Shown: piece after piece, positions 1 through 11,179 of the stretch
Numbering within the stretch: the first letter of the stretch is position 1
Layout of the letters: each line of letters starts with the position of its first letter
Assembly: GCF_030269925.1 (NCBI RefSeq)
Contig: NC_085127.1
Span: forward strand, 11,601,501-11,665,500
DNA from: Bombyx mori
Lineage: Eukaryota; Arthropoda; Insecta; Lepidoptera; Bombycidae
Length of the DNA: 64,000 nt
Reading direction: 5' to 3'
Program-made: the position numbers and the translations under genes
The notes under the pieces: generated by a model
The model's input: the letters and a program-made list of their open reading frames with translations, nothing else
Databases searched by the model: none
What the model was told of the DNA's origin: nothing

Positions 1-108
1 TCTCTTGATGGATATTCGAATAAGTTTTGAACAATTTTAAAGAGGCCCGTTTCTTTTGTTGTCTTGAGGGGTTATTGTTGTGACGAAAGAACAATGTAAT
101 TATATGTA

Positions 109-479
109 CTAATGGTCCCCTGTAGTCGAAATTCGACTATAATTAATTGAAATTATAAGTTTGTACACTATTATGATTCTATTGTCAAAGACTATTATTA
201 TACTTCTTTAATCACAGATTTTGCCAAGACCAAACATCAATAAGACAAACAATATTTAATCTATTCTCAATTTGACCACAGACTATAAGCAATAAGAAAA
301 GTTTGACAATAAACAAATAGTATGCATGCGTATGTGTGTCAAATACATGGTAATAATGTGTGTAATGTTTTGTTTATTTATTTAATGTTTTATTATTGCA
401 TAATAAAAAATAAAAAAAAAATTTGCATTCTGCACTCTTTCTCTATATTCTCTATAAGTGTGGGAAATTTCATACTCCT
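109..479 (-). mobile_element. Helitron family 1, 3' part
   Basis: Minus-strand copy of a Helitron present five times in this window. Its 3' end reads as the palindrome AGTCGAAATTCGACT followed by a CTAG-like terminus (here degraded). The body matches the copies at 50502, 52568 and 63603. The 5' end is lost: homology stops near 479, where unrelated sequence begins. It is non-autonomous, with no Rep/helicase ORF. The palindrome matches the subterminal hairpin expected of Helitrons. Confidence 0.8.
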
Positions 480-544
480 TTTCGGAACGACGGCGGCTGT
501 GATGATGGTGTTGTACCCAGTAGATCTTTTTTATGGCTTAGGTG

Positions 545-723
545 GCTTAGGTGGAGCGCTATGACATGTCCTTCTTCAAACGAGGCTTGCGGAGAGTTCT
601 TTATGGTAGGCAGCGGCTTGGCTCTGCCCCTGGCATTGCTGACGTTCATGAGCGACGGTGACCACTTACCATCAGGTGGGCCGTATGCTCGTCTGCCTAC
701 AAAGGCAATAAAAAAAAAAAAAA
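545..723 (+). mobile_element. LINE-type 3' tail (family B)
   Basis: Short poly(A)-ended retroelement tail. Diagnostic core is GTAGGCAGCGGCTTGGCTCT, followed by a segment ending GTCTGCCTACAAAGGCAATA and an A tract. Upstream sequence (tcttcaaacgaggcttgcgg) recurs at 31590-31660, so the element extends further 5' than the tail. Its last ~65 nt resemble the 3' end of Bm1. No ORF is visible; identity beyond a non-LTR 3' end is unresolved. Confidence 0.65.
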
Positions 724-744
724 GGTGTACGGATTATCTTAGGG

Positions 745-945
745 CCCACCAGGCATCTGGTGGTCATCTTAGCCTATTAGTTATCAACAACGCAAATACT
801 GTCACCCACCTTAAGACATGAGTTCTAAGCATCAGTTTTTACAGTACAACGGCTGACCACCTTTCAAACCGAAACGCATTACTGCTTCACTCCAAAACTA
901 CGCAACGCGGTGGAGCCTACGGGCGCGGGTTCAAATCCACCCTCC
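745..945 (-). mobile_element. Bm1 SINE, decayed fragment
   Basis: Antisense Bm1 sequence with the conserved block CAAACCGAAACGCATTACTG near 868, degraded on both sides. Head and poly(A) tail are missing. Confidence 0.6.
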
Positions 946-1491
946 TGCCAGTCGCAGTCTTCATTGACGTTACCATTTCACAGTTCTACAGTTCTAATGA
1001 TGTCTCAATATTTGTGATTGTCATAGAGGATTCGGTAGTATTCCTGACAAGGACAGTCCAGATAAATATTGCTACAAACCTATCCATTCATAGTACATAC
1101 ATATTTCGTTCGACTTTCGCGAGACCACTTAAAGTAAGGGAGGGGTCGTGAGCTAGTTCGCTCCCCATCTAAAACAAAAAAATAATTAATTGAGCAATAA
1201 AACTTCTAAGCTCAACCGTTACACATGTCAATAAACGTTATATTATTAAAGTTGTTTTTTGTCATTGCAGGCATATGGCATAGCCATATGGAATAGCTAA
1301 AGGTACCTAACGATCGTCGCCCATGAACATCAGCAATCCGTTGTCAACCGTCAGTGTTCACGTACCTACTACATATTTGTGGCGGGTAGCCATCATACAA
1401 CGCAAGACATTTGACAAATGCCTGAATCTCGCTTACGACATTTTCAAGATAAGCTTGCATGTACACAAGTTCCGAACAACAAAATTTGGGA

Positions 1492-1780
1492 CACGTCATT
1501 TCGGATCCTCCCGATCCACTAACGGTGATTTTAGGTACCTGGTACCTCAAGCACTGGTCATCGTTCTGGTCGAACCCGTCGCTTGCGACGAAGGGCTCGA
1601 CGAGTAAATTAACCCTCAGACACAGCCCACTGAGTTTCTCGCCGGATCTTTTCAGTGGGTCGCGTTACCGATCCGGTTTTAGATTCTGCGAAGCACGGCT
1701 CTTGCTAAGGTTCGTGTTAGCAACGTCAGGCTTGGGCCCCGTGAGCTCACCTACTAGTAAAGGCAACGCTGATACAACAT
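1492..1780 (+). mobile_element. LINE-type 3' end (family C, BMC1-like)
   Basis: Contains the blocks CGGATCCTCCCGATCCACTA, GACGAAGGGCTCGACGAGTA and GTTTCTCGCCGGATCTTTTC shared with copies at 5155, 25204, 27238, 30776 and 40758. Better copies end in CTATCAGCATAGGTAGG plus a short A run, so plus is the sense strand here. I believe this is the 3' region of a Bombyx BMC1/L1Bm-type LINE, but the name is from memory and uncertain. ORFs through it are incidental. Confidence 0.6.
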
Positions 1781-1844
1781 TTGGACCGTCGGTCTACCGA
1801 GCAAATATCACCCGCTCGGTGGAAGATCTTCCCTTTCTCGTTTA

Positions 1845-2640
1845 AGCATCCCCAAATATTGTTTTCAGAAAAATATAAAACATATTGATAGTTGTTTCGT
1901 ATCAAATAGGTCGCATAGAACTGCACGATTGCTCACAAATAAAACAGCGGAGATAATAGTCAGAACAATCGTAACAGTAAAGAAACATTTGACTCAACTA
2001 TGTACTGGGATCGTATTGAAAATCAAACAATGATCAGGGACTGATCGGAGGCAGATAGCGAACGTACTGATTTTACATAAATACCTTTTGTAGGTGAGAT
2101 CACGCTTTTGATTACAGTATATCGGTAAGCAGAGATACAACAGCAAAAAAAGTCTGTTACATCATTTTGTACAGGTATAATAAATGCATAAATGAAAATT
2201 CGTGTGGTATAATGAAAAATAACATTTTAATATTAACAAACAGTCGTCACGGTATACGTCGCCACGCCAGCAATTTGTTTTATGTGTGGCTATGGATGTT
2301 TCAAAAATTAAATGTATTTTACAACTTTTTTACGCGTCTTATAATATATCGTTGCTTACTTTTAGAGATGACATCGAAGGTAATCCTTCACGTAATCCCC
2401 TTATGTAATTGTACTGATTAATAAAAACATAACAATACTTTCGAATCATCAAATAAATTATAGTGTCCTGAAAATGTTAAAAAATCTTGCCAAACTATAT
2501 AAAGTGTTGCGATTTTGAGGCGTTCGGACCAATCTATGCGAACTTAAATATTATAACGATTATATTATGAATTGGAATCACAATGTCACAATTCGAAGCT
2601 GTTTGGGTTCTATCCGTGTTATTTATTGTGTGCTCAAATA
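1845..2640. other. Unique AT-rich sequence
   Basis: No repeat, RNA gene or convincing coding exon seen. Short ORFs here lack recognisable protein features. Confidence 0.5.
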
Positions 2641-2644
2641 ATGC

Positions 2645-2890
2645 ATGTGTGTGTGTGTGTGTGGGTGTTTGTGTGTGCGTGCGTATTTGTATGTGTGTGT
2701 GTGTGCGTATGTGTGTGAATGAATGTGTGTGCGTGTGCGTGCGCGCGTGTGTGTGTGCGTGCGTGCGTGTGCGTGTGTGTGTGTTTTGTGGGTGTGTGCG
2801 TGCGGATGTGTGTGTGCATACGCATGTGTGTGTGTGTGCGTGCGTAGGTGCGTGTGTGTCTGTTTGTGTTTATGTGTGTGTATGTGTTTC
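2645..2890. repeat. TG/GTGC microsatellite
   Basis: About 245 bp of imperfect (TG)n with GTGC interruptions. It creates long artefactual Cys/Val and His/Thr reading frames on the two strands. Alternating purine-pyrimidine tracts of this kind can form Z-DNA in vitro. Confidence 0.95.
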
Positions 2891-3873
2891 GAGTTAGAGT
2901 ATTGGGGAGTACTCTGAAGAATTATACGGTATGCTGCTGCTGTATTATGTTTATTCTTTGTAACTTCTTGGAATCGTTGCACATAATATCCTCAATGCGT
3001 TGCCAGGCTACGTATTGCCATGTACAATGTAGTTTATACTCCCAATACTGTTACTGGCAAGCGCTAGACCCATCTGCCTTCCAACGAGGTTCTGGAAAGA
3101 GTTCAAAAAAGAGGTTTACCTTAGCCCTTGCCATTGATGGGAATTGGAGTAGGGTCTTGGTAGGGATCCAATCAGACTAGGCATATGAGATTAAATTCTT
3201 AAGTTAGAACACATAAAACCCGGAATTATAGACACTTTTGGTTATTACATTATTGATTCAAAATGTAGTAAATTTAAAATCAGCCCAAAAATAATAGAAG
3301 CATAACAGAATATAGTTCGGTGCATTAACAATTTGCAATTGTCACTACTAAATCATTATTTTACTGTGACCAACTGTCTCCGCCAGTATACATTGACAAC
3401 GATTTCGTCTAGAAACACACTTTTGTATTAAATAATAAGCATGGCTGCATTTCTACTACGGATTTGTAAATTTCTTCACAGTAAAGCAGCTATGAAACTA
3501 AAACTACTCGATTTCATTTTGAGATATGAGTTCTTTGTTAGTAGTTTTGTGATGCGCGATAACCCCAGATAATCCCTCTGATAAAATCTCATACGATTTG
3601 CCGTAGTACAAGGCACACATGAAATTCTACATCTCTGCGTTAGTTCGTAGGAGAGATTTTAGTAGCAAAGCTTCTGGTTTCGCAAAGCAACCTATCTGAA
3701 TTCAAATTTTGGTGACATATTTTTCATTTTACTAATGTGAGCTTGTATCGATTGGTTGGCGGATAGAACTCGTGAAAGCCAAGCTTGAGATATCAGGTGT
3801 ATTGTTTCAATATAACATTTACACCCGTTCTGCAAACTATACCATACTTCAAGCCTGCTTCGCGGCAGAAACT
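2891..3873. other. Unique sequence
   Basis: No gene or repeat recognised. Confidence 0.45.
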
Positions 3874-4121
3874 TTACTGGTGGTAGGACCACTTGTGAGT
3901 CCGCGCGGAAAGGTACCATCGCCCTGCCTATTTCTGCCGTGAAGCAGTAAAGCGTTTCGGTTTGAAGCGTAGGGCAGCCGTTGTAACTATACTGAGACTT
4001 TAGAACTTGTATCTCAAGGTGGGTGGCGCGTCTACGTTGTAGATGTCTATGGGCTCCAGTAACCACTTAACACTAGGTGGGCTGTGAGCTCGTCTACCCA
4101 TCTAAGTGATAAAAAAAAAGA
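3874..4121 (+). mobile_element. Bm1 SINE, 5'-truncated
   Basis: Sense Bm1 body from TACTGGTGGTAGGACC to the tail GTCTACCCATCTAAGTGATA plus A run. The tRNA-derived head is absent, the usual 5' truncation of target-primed retroposition. Confidence 0.9.
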
Positions 4122-4270
4122 AACAGGAAGGATTCTTATAACTACTTATCTGTTGCTATACTTGCTTGAATGAAATTAAATCTAAATAGAAAAGGCATTC
4201 TCCACAAATCTATTTTTATTTTTAACCTTAATTCTTAAGTTTATTAATATAATGGAAATTATGATGGTAG

Positions 4271-4505
4271 TTTTTTTATTTATTGCTTAGTTGGGTGGAC
4301 GAGCTCACAGCCCACCTGGTGTTAAGTGGTTACCGGAGCCCATAGACATCTACGACCCACCTTGAGATATAAGTTCTAAGGTCTCAAGTGTAGTTACAAC
4401 GGCTGCCCCACCCTTCAAACCGAAACGCATTACTGCTTCACGGCAGAAACAGGCAGGGCGGTGGTACCTACCCGCGCGGACTCACAAAAGGTCCTACCAC
4501 CAGTT
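4271..4505 (-). mobile_element. Bm1 SINE, 5'-truncated
   Basis: Antisense copy from the T-rich tail through TTGCTTAGTTGGGTGGACGA to CCTACCACCAGT. It lies 150 bp from the sense copy at 3874, so the pair could form a long foldback if co-transcribed. Confidence 0.9.
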
Positions 4506-4529
4506 CTAAGAGAAATACACTATCCAAAG

Positions 4530-4885
4530 TAAGAGAACTGGCAAGGTGAGTTAGATATTTTTACTTGTAGGTTAGTTACGTTTAAAAAGAGGTTCAAGGG
4601 CATCCTCCACTTTATTAATAGGTAGGTTAATGTAATTGTTTAATGTATTATATTGTGAATAATTTTTTTCCTTACATTATTCGTTAGATTAGTTTTTGTT
4701 ATTGTGTTGTTTTGTCATAATTGTAAGGAATATTGTTATACAAATTCAGCACTATATGTCTTGTTTTGTCGTGCGCACATAACTTATGTTGCAAGCCAGA
4801 TTTTGTTTCTTTTTATTTGTGATTTTTATGTATCTTTAGCTTGTGATGTGTATTGTGAGCCTAATAAAATAAAATAAAAATAAGA
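4530..4885 (+). mobile_element. Possible LINE 3' end
   Basis: A short frame reading LKKRFKGILHFINR then a stop is followed by an AT-rich 3' region ending in an (AATAA)n-like tail at 4860-4880. This resembles the C-terminal Lys/Arg-rich end plus 3' UTR of a Jockey/CR1-type LINE. The case rests on shape only. Confidence 0.3.
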
Positions 4886-5154
4886 GAGAAAAAAAGATCT
4901 TCTTAGTATAAAAGTTCCATTAAATAGATGTTTGTAAAGCTCCGATCGCATCTCGTTCGCTTCGTATTTTGCATTAGAATCGTCGATATGGATCGTCGTA
5001 TCATTTCCGTGGAATCTTCGAATGCTTGTGTAAACGTTGTATAAATGTACTTACGCACTGGCGCTGAGGAAACGCTGCGATATTTTAAGATAATTTTATG
5101 AGATTATGGCCGATAAAATCTTAAATAGCTACCGTAGGTATGGTAAATTTATTT

Positions 5155-5392
5155 TCCGACCTATGCTGATAGCATTGAGAGGCTGTTTCAGCGTAACCTT
5201 AACTAGTAGGTGAGCTCACGGGGCTCAAACCTGACGACGTTGCTAACACGAACCCTAGCAAGAGCCGTGCTTCGTAGAATCTACCACCGGATCGGAAACG
5301 CGACCCACCGAGAAAATCCGGCGAGAAACTCAGTGGGCTGTGTCTGTGGATTAATTTACTCGTCGAGTCCTTCGTTGCAAGCGACGGGAATA
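5155..5392 (-). mobile_element. LINE-type 3' end (family C)
   Basis: Antisense family C copy: starts at CCTATGCTGATAGCATTGAG, runs through AAAATCCGGCGAGAAACTCA to the CGTCGAGTCCTTCGTTGC block. The far 5' portion (CGGATCCTCCCGATCC) is missing. Confidence 0.7.
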
Positions 5393-5585
5393 TGGTAACG
5401 AGAACGCGTCAGCCACATGTAATCGAAGTCTCAATTAAATCGTATAGCGGTTGTTCGAATCTTCGAGCCGGAACCTGTTACTGCTTCGTGATAGAAATAG
5501 TCATGATGGTTGTACCTAATTTACAGTGTAATAAAGATCAAATCCGTAGGTACAAAATTGGCATAATGATAGGAGGTAATCATAG

Positions 5586-5893
5586 GAGGTGAAGGAATAA
5601 CATCATGTAATAAAAGTGAAACCCGCAAAATTATAATTTGCGTAATTACTGGTGGTAGGACCTCTTGTGAGTCCGCGCGGTTAGGTACCACCGCCCTGCC
5701 TATTTCTGCCGTGAAGCAGTAATGCGTTTCGGTTTGAAGGGTGGGGGAGCCGTTGTAACTATACTGAGATCTTAGAACTTATATCTGAAGGTGGGTGGCG
5801 CATTTACGTTGTAGATGTCCATGGGCTCCAGTAACCACTTAACATCAGGTGGGCTGTGAGCTCGTCCACTCATCTAAGCAACAAAAAAAAAAA
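5586..5893 (+). mobile_element. Bm1 SINE, head-truncated
   Basis: Sense copy starting at GGTGAAGGAATAACATCATG, before the conserved CGCAAAATTATAATTTGCGT palindrome, and ending in an A run after CTCATCTAAGCAAC. Only the tRNA head is missing. Confidence 0.9.
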
Positions 5894-5990
5894 GGTAGGA
5901 GGCGTTGTGATCCTGAATAGTAATACCCATCACCCTACCTATTTGATCCGCGAAGCAGTAGGTAATGCTTTCAGCTTTTAACCTGTTCAA
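5894..5990 (+). mobile_element. Old Bm1-like fragment
   Basis: GGTAGGAGG, CACCCTACCTATTTGATCCG and CGAAGCAGTAGGTAATGC align loosely with the middle of Bm1, indicating an older decayed copy directly behind the younger one. Confidence 0.4.
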
Positions 5991-8425
5991 AGTTATAATA
6001 CTTTGCTACCGTCTGTAATTACGCTAAATCACAAAATTGACGATTTGATTTTTACTACACTGATAGGTATATGTACATATAATAAAATTAAAACCTCTTT
6101 TACGGTTTAATCTATGGTTTTTTATTGACATTATATTATTTCCGACATTTCGGAGACTTTACGGTTTTCGTGCTCACGGACGATGCTTGAGAGCCGTAAA
6201 AGTAAGTTTAATTAACTCGGCTTTGCATCTTTTAAGTCACGACGACTTAGCAATATAATAGGCCATTCAACATCTTATACGAATTGTTAACACTAATCAT
6301 ATTGACACTTACTCGTAACAATTTCTACCATAGCGGGAAGATAACGGTATACAACAAGTATTACACGAAATAAACAAAACAAACAAGAAAAAAAAGGGTG
6401 CGTGTACTTATGTACGCGCGTAAGAAGTTATACTTTATTTTTATTAAATTTATTTCTTTTTTTGTTCATTTCAATTTTAATCGATTTGAAAAAAAATCGA
6501 TTAAACAACATCCTCAAACACGCATATTGGACATCCCTTTTCTTGACATCGTATAAATTCGGTAATTCTCGGTACGGTTCGGAAAGTTCACCTGCGGCTA
6601 TATTCAGACTCGCCAAGTTACGTCGGTCGTATTGTAATGAGCGATTTAGTGGGCAACTTCATTTCTGTTAATTTTGTGTCACGGTGCGCGCGCATCGTAA
6701 AATTTTACTCTCATCAATTTTTCATAACGCGCCTAAAGAACTTCAAAAGTTAACTGTAGATTAATAGGTAAAAAAAGGTCATGAAATAAAATGCAATAAG
6801 CAATATAAGCATAATAAAGCAATAAGATAGCATAAGAATACGTACATTTTCAATTTTCAATGCAAAAGTTCAAAATGCGTCACTTGAACTGTTAAGGTAT
6901 GTTTAATATTAAATTTGATAGGTTAATTTTCAAACGCGCACAATATCCAAATCCAGTGTGAGCGGTTTCATAATAGTTCGTTGTATAATACTTTCATTAG
7001 CAGACGGCGACTGGTTGTCAACCGCGTCATTTGTCAAAAGACTGATGGCGTAGCGGTCAGGGCTTTTATTTGATTGGATGCATCCGATTTTAACTGTAAG
7101 CTAAATTATCTGTAGGTATGTTTGCTTAAATTATTAAAATTCAATAGTTCAGGACTGTTTCGGTTCTGCATAGTGTTCAGTTACGATTTTGAGCGTAGTA
7201 GAAACAGTTCAGATACTGGTTCGATAGCTTTCTTAGGTTTTCTGCTATTAGAAAATTCTAGAAATTTCTAGATACAACATAATAATTTTGATATTGTTTC
7301 GGAGAAAATACATAAATACACCGTCTACCTCACGGATAGGTTACATACGCATTGCATACAATATAAAATTCATTTGGTTTGGTTATAAATTCTTTAATCT
7401 AATAATACTGTACAACACATTCAACATCGGCGATTCAGTACTCACTAGACGATGACCGAACTTTGCTCGGTATTTTTTTCTTTTTTTGATAAATTGTGTT
7501 TTTTAATTATATTTCAATAAATTACATATTGATAAAATGATGAATATTCCAAGATCGTTTAGGCATTTTTAAGTGAACAAGTGACTTAAAAAGACACAAA
7601 TAATATAAATAAACAATTCATTTTCTTGGCTTAACCTTAAACCAAACACTCATTGGCTTCGGGTGGCTTAACAACGCCATCTGCTGAAATAGCTTTAGTG
7701 TTATTGTGTCTTTAAAGCAGTTAGTTGCTTTCAATTATGAAAAATAGTATTATTATTCGCCAATAGATGTCGGGAAGAGTCGTATAGTTGATTATTGAAA
7801 ACACGAATAAAACAACATTTTCTGAAAATAAATCGTAGCTAGATCGATTTATCGCCCCCCATATCCCCTGTATACTAAATTTTATAAAAATCGTTGAAGC
7901 CGTTTCCAAGATTCAGATTATATATATATACAAGAATTGCTCGTTTAAAGGTATAAGATATAAATCTACTTTTGATTAGTAGAGCTTTGATAGCACGCCT
8001 ATATGTGTGGTGTACCATTGGGACTTCAATCTTAGCAATGGCACTTATGTTTTGATGTTACTTCGACTATCACTTAACAGTAACAAATTCTGTTTTCAAC
8101 AGCCAATGAAGTGTTTTGAAATTCAATCGAAAAGTTATTTATGTTATAAAAGTTTAATTTAATGTAATTACTGTGTTTAATTTTGTAATCAATAAGAAAA
8201 TAATGGAACGCGTGCTATAGATTTGATTATTAAATTTTTTATTTTCAAGTTTGATAATTTAATCGGAATGATTTTGGACTGATTTTTTTAGCGGATAAAT
8301 CAGATACATGGCAAAGGAGCAGGAAAATGGCAGCAGGAGAAAGTCGCATCAAAAAAACTTGCGCCACTCCTAGTACTCGCTTTTCATTTAGGCCTGTGGA
8401 TCTGTGGTCCAGTTCGCCAACCTTT
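5991..8425. other. Unique sequence, no gene recognised
   Basis: About 2.4 kb of AT-rich DNA without a recognisable repeat. ORFs at 6402-6671 (+) and 7721-7909 (-) lack family features and splice-supported boundaries. A short (TA)n tract lies at about 7918-7930. Confidence 0.5.
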
Positions 8426-8426
8426 G

Positions 8427-8675
8427 TTTTTTTTTTTGTATATATGAGTGGACGAACTCACAGCCCACCTGATGTTAAGTGGTTACTGGAGTCCATAGAC
8501 ATCTACAACGTAAATGCCGCCACCCACCTTGAGATATGAGTTCTAAGGTCTCAGGATAGTTACAACGGCTGCCCCACCATTCAAACCGAAACGCATTACT
8601 GCTTCACGGCAGAAATACGAAGGGTAGTGGTACCTACCTATTCTCACACACAAGATTCACAAGAGGTCCTTATGT
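8427..8675 (-). mobile_element. Bm1 SINE, 5'-truncated
   Basis: Antisense copy from a T tract through GGACGAACTCACAGCCCACC to CACAAGAGGTCC, with a small internal duplication (CACACACAAGATTCACAAG). It lies just 3' (minus-strand sense) of the open frame at 8715-9056. Confidence 0.85.
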
Positions 8676-8714
8676 ACCGGTACCAGTACCACGCACCAGT
8701 ATTATGGCACCAGC

Positions 8715-9056
8715 TTAAAGTATGGCACTGGAAGATCGATAAAATTGAAACAATTTTATCTTTCTATTCATACCAATGTGACTTAAAGAGATTTCTATAA
8801 ATAACTCATCCAATAACTGAAAAGTCGGTCTTCGAATAACTATTAAGCTCGCATCTAATACCGGAGCGATTAGCCACAAAACAAAATGAAAGATCAAAGT
8901 CTCGGCCATTAGAACTTTTCCAATATCCAACGAAAGAACTCCTCTAAAGGATTTGCATGCTGTCCAGAACAATGGCTCTGTATTCGCGATACACTCAATA
9001 CCGCAGCAGGCGTCCATTCTACTTGGGGCCACATCTTTTGTGTGCACTTTTAATAT
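8715..9056 (-). other. Possible exon of a hydrophobic protein (chemoreceptor-like?)
   Basis: On the minus strand a good acceptor (TATGTCCATTCCCACAG) precedes an open frame of about 113 codons ending in a stop at 8715-8717. It includes a strongly hydrophobic stretch (LIFHFVLWLIAPVLDASLIV) followed by a Leu/Glu-rich amphipathic segment. The order of membrane segment then LLDELFIEISL recalls insect gustatory receptors, but the TYhhhhhQF-type C-terminal motif of that family is missing and no flanking exon was found. It could be a decayed receptor fragment or a chance ORF. A Bm1 insertion lies 40 bp downstream. No function is claimed. Confidence 0.2.
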
Positions 9057-9089
9057 CTGTGGGAATGGACATACCGACTCCATTTAGGT

Positions 9090-10410
9090 AATTTATCATT
9101 CTTAAACCGGCGCGGAGACTATCCACTATTATTCCTGTAGTCTTTTGAGATTTAGGGACGAAAACTGCCCCCTTTGTAAGAACATGTTCAAATTAATGAC
9201 GGATTTGCCCTAAACGGGTTTTAGCGATTTTGGCTCGAACGCAGAGGTGCTGTGTCCGTTTTATGAATTATGAATTTCGGGTTCCCATAAAATCGGCTGC
9301 TACGGTCAGAGCGGTCAGTTGAAATATTTGTGAATGATTTATTTGATAGTTTAGATCGCAATGGCTAGTTGGTTATAAAGCTTTTAGAAATTCGGTTAAA
9401 ACAAACCTGAAGCTCTGAACGTGTTTTAATAATACGTGTTCTGTTTTATATTTGGAAATGACTACATTAAATACAACTTTTCTTAGTTTTATCATCACTT
9501 ATTTGTATACTAACTTAACTTATATGTATACTTTCCATAATATATTCCGGAATTAGCTGCTATATGTAGTTTTGTTTGTCAGTATATGTTAAATTTACAT
9601 AATAAAACAGTATAAAATTTCAACGCATAGACATACGATACACGAAAATATTTAGATATTAATATGAATAATCAAAGAAAATAAACTTTTTTGTTTAGTA
9701 TCGAGGATCCGTAGCAAATAGTCAAAAACTATTTTTTTTTATTCAGGTTAAATTTGGGGTTAATTTTAAAATTAACGCATCGCAATGTAAACTTTGCTTT
9801 TTAAATAGATTCGAAGAATTCACTTGGTACAAAGGTTATTTAACACTAGCTTTATTAAAAATCTACATCACAATACTGTAGGGGTCAAGTTGACCACACG
9901 CAGCATCTCTGGAGTTCATCGCTCAGATGACCTGTCCACACAAAACCTTTTATATCGCAGCATCCAAACACGAGACAAACACGCGTTCTTTATAAAGTTA
10001 TTTTAATAATAAGGGATGATTCGTGAACTTGTCCGATTTACGTGTAACGATAAACACGGGACAGAATTATTAGGGAGATTTTTTAATAAAACGCAAAATC
10101 CGTTTTGATTCTAGGGGTCGAATGGAAGGGATATATTTTTTGTGTGTTACACGTGCCGTAAGGATATTTTGTTTGATATCGAAATTATTTATTTAACGAT
10201 AAATAAAAACTCACCACATTTTGTAGTATTTAAAAAGAAACATAACCGTACCATCAGTATACAAATTGAGAGATGTGACAGTGACGCTGCAATGGAATAA
10301 AGGTAATTTATCGATTGCTAACTTTTTGTGCATAGGACATCTATTGTATCTATTTGTAGGGCGTCTACTATAGGTATCTATTTGGGTAAACGAGTTTAAA
10401 GCTAGACTAG
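9090..10410. other. Unique sequence, no gene recognised
   Basis: No repeat family, RNA gene or exon recognised; the small ORF at 9824-10006 has no family features. Confidence 0.45.
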
Positions 10411-10412
10411 TG

Positions 10413-10651
10413 CCACTTATTTACGGGTATCCATAGACATTAGACATTGCCTCGTGAATTCCTCCATGAGGAATTTGAGACACTGTGGTCTAAGTCTAAA
10501 TGTTACAATTACTGTAATGGTTCTTATTCTAGACTTACTATTTATATACGGGTATCCATAGATATTACCTCATGAATTCCTCTATCGAACTTGAGACACT
10601 ATGGTCTAAGTATAAATGGTACAATTACTGTAATGGTTCTTATTCTAGACT
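10413..10651. repeat. Imperfect tandem duplication, about 120 bp unit
   Basis: Two adjacent units share CGGGTATCCATAGA, GAATTCCTC, GAGACACT and TACTGTAATGGTTCTTATTC. The offset is 126 bp at the start and 116 bp at the end, so the copies have diverged by indels and substitutions. Confidence 0.85.
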
Positions 10652-10906
10652 TTTCTTATTCTATACTAGTCGTTATTCATCTGTTTCACCTTATCAACAT
10701 GGGTAGTTGTGATATTTATGGGATCTAGTGACCACTTTACAAATGCCTTAAGGTCAAAGAAAAGACATACCTAGTTTTTAATTTTACTACGCGTTACTAA
10801 ACATTGGTAGTTCTGTTCAAACATTCAAGTACCGAAACCAGTCGCAGCTCGTTCTTAGGCTCTCGGTAATCATTGGTATCCGCGTTCGCTTCATTATCTA
10901 TCTAAA

Positions 10907-11170
10907 CGGCCGTCTGGTGTAGTGGTAAGTGACATGGTCACAAGGGGGTCGCGGGTTCGAATCCCGCCAAGGGAAGATATTTGTATGATAAATATAAATG
11001 TCTTTCCAGGGTTATGGGTGTATATTAAATATATGTATGTGTATAATAGAAATATTATATTTATTTCCGTTATCTGGTACTTGTAACACAAGTTCTTTAC
11101 GAACTTAGCACGGGACCAGTTAACGTGGCGTGATTGTTAGTAAATATTTATTTATATTTATTTAATATCT
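10907..11170 (+). mobile_element. tRNA-derived lepidopteran SINE
   Basis: The head has an A box (TGGTGTAGTGGTAAGTG) and a B box (GGTTCGAATCC) spaced like a tRNA promoter, but no complete cloverleaf. It is followed by TATTTGTATGATAAATATAA, GGGTTATGGGTGTATATTAA and GTAACACAAGTTCTTTACG, typical of the lepidopteran SINE group. A Pol III internal promoter is implied by the boxes. It is distinct from Bm1. Boundaries are approximate. Confidence 0.7.
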
Positions 11171-11179
11171 AAAAAAAAT

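Noticed and set aside
1323..1845. Overlapping ORFs on plus
   Set aside because: They lie within the family C LINE 3' region and show no conserved domain.
2583..2982. Long Cys/Val and His/Thr frames on both strands
   Set aside because: Products of the TG microsatellite, not protein-coding.
3692..4066. Minus-strand ORF containing TLQTETLYCFTAE
   Set aside because: Translation of a Bm1 copy; the same peptide recurs at every Bm1.
10907..10977. tRNA gene
   Set aside because: A and B boxes are present but no full cloverleaf forms, and the sequence runs on into a SINE body.
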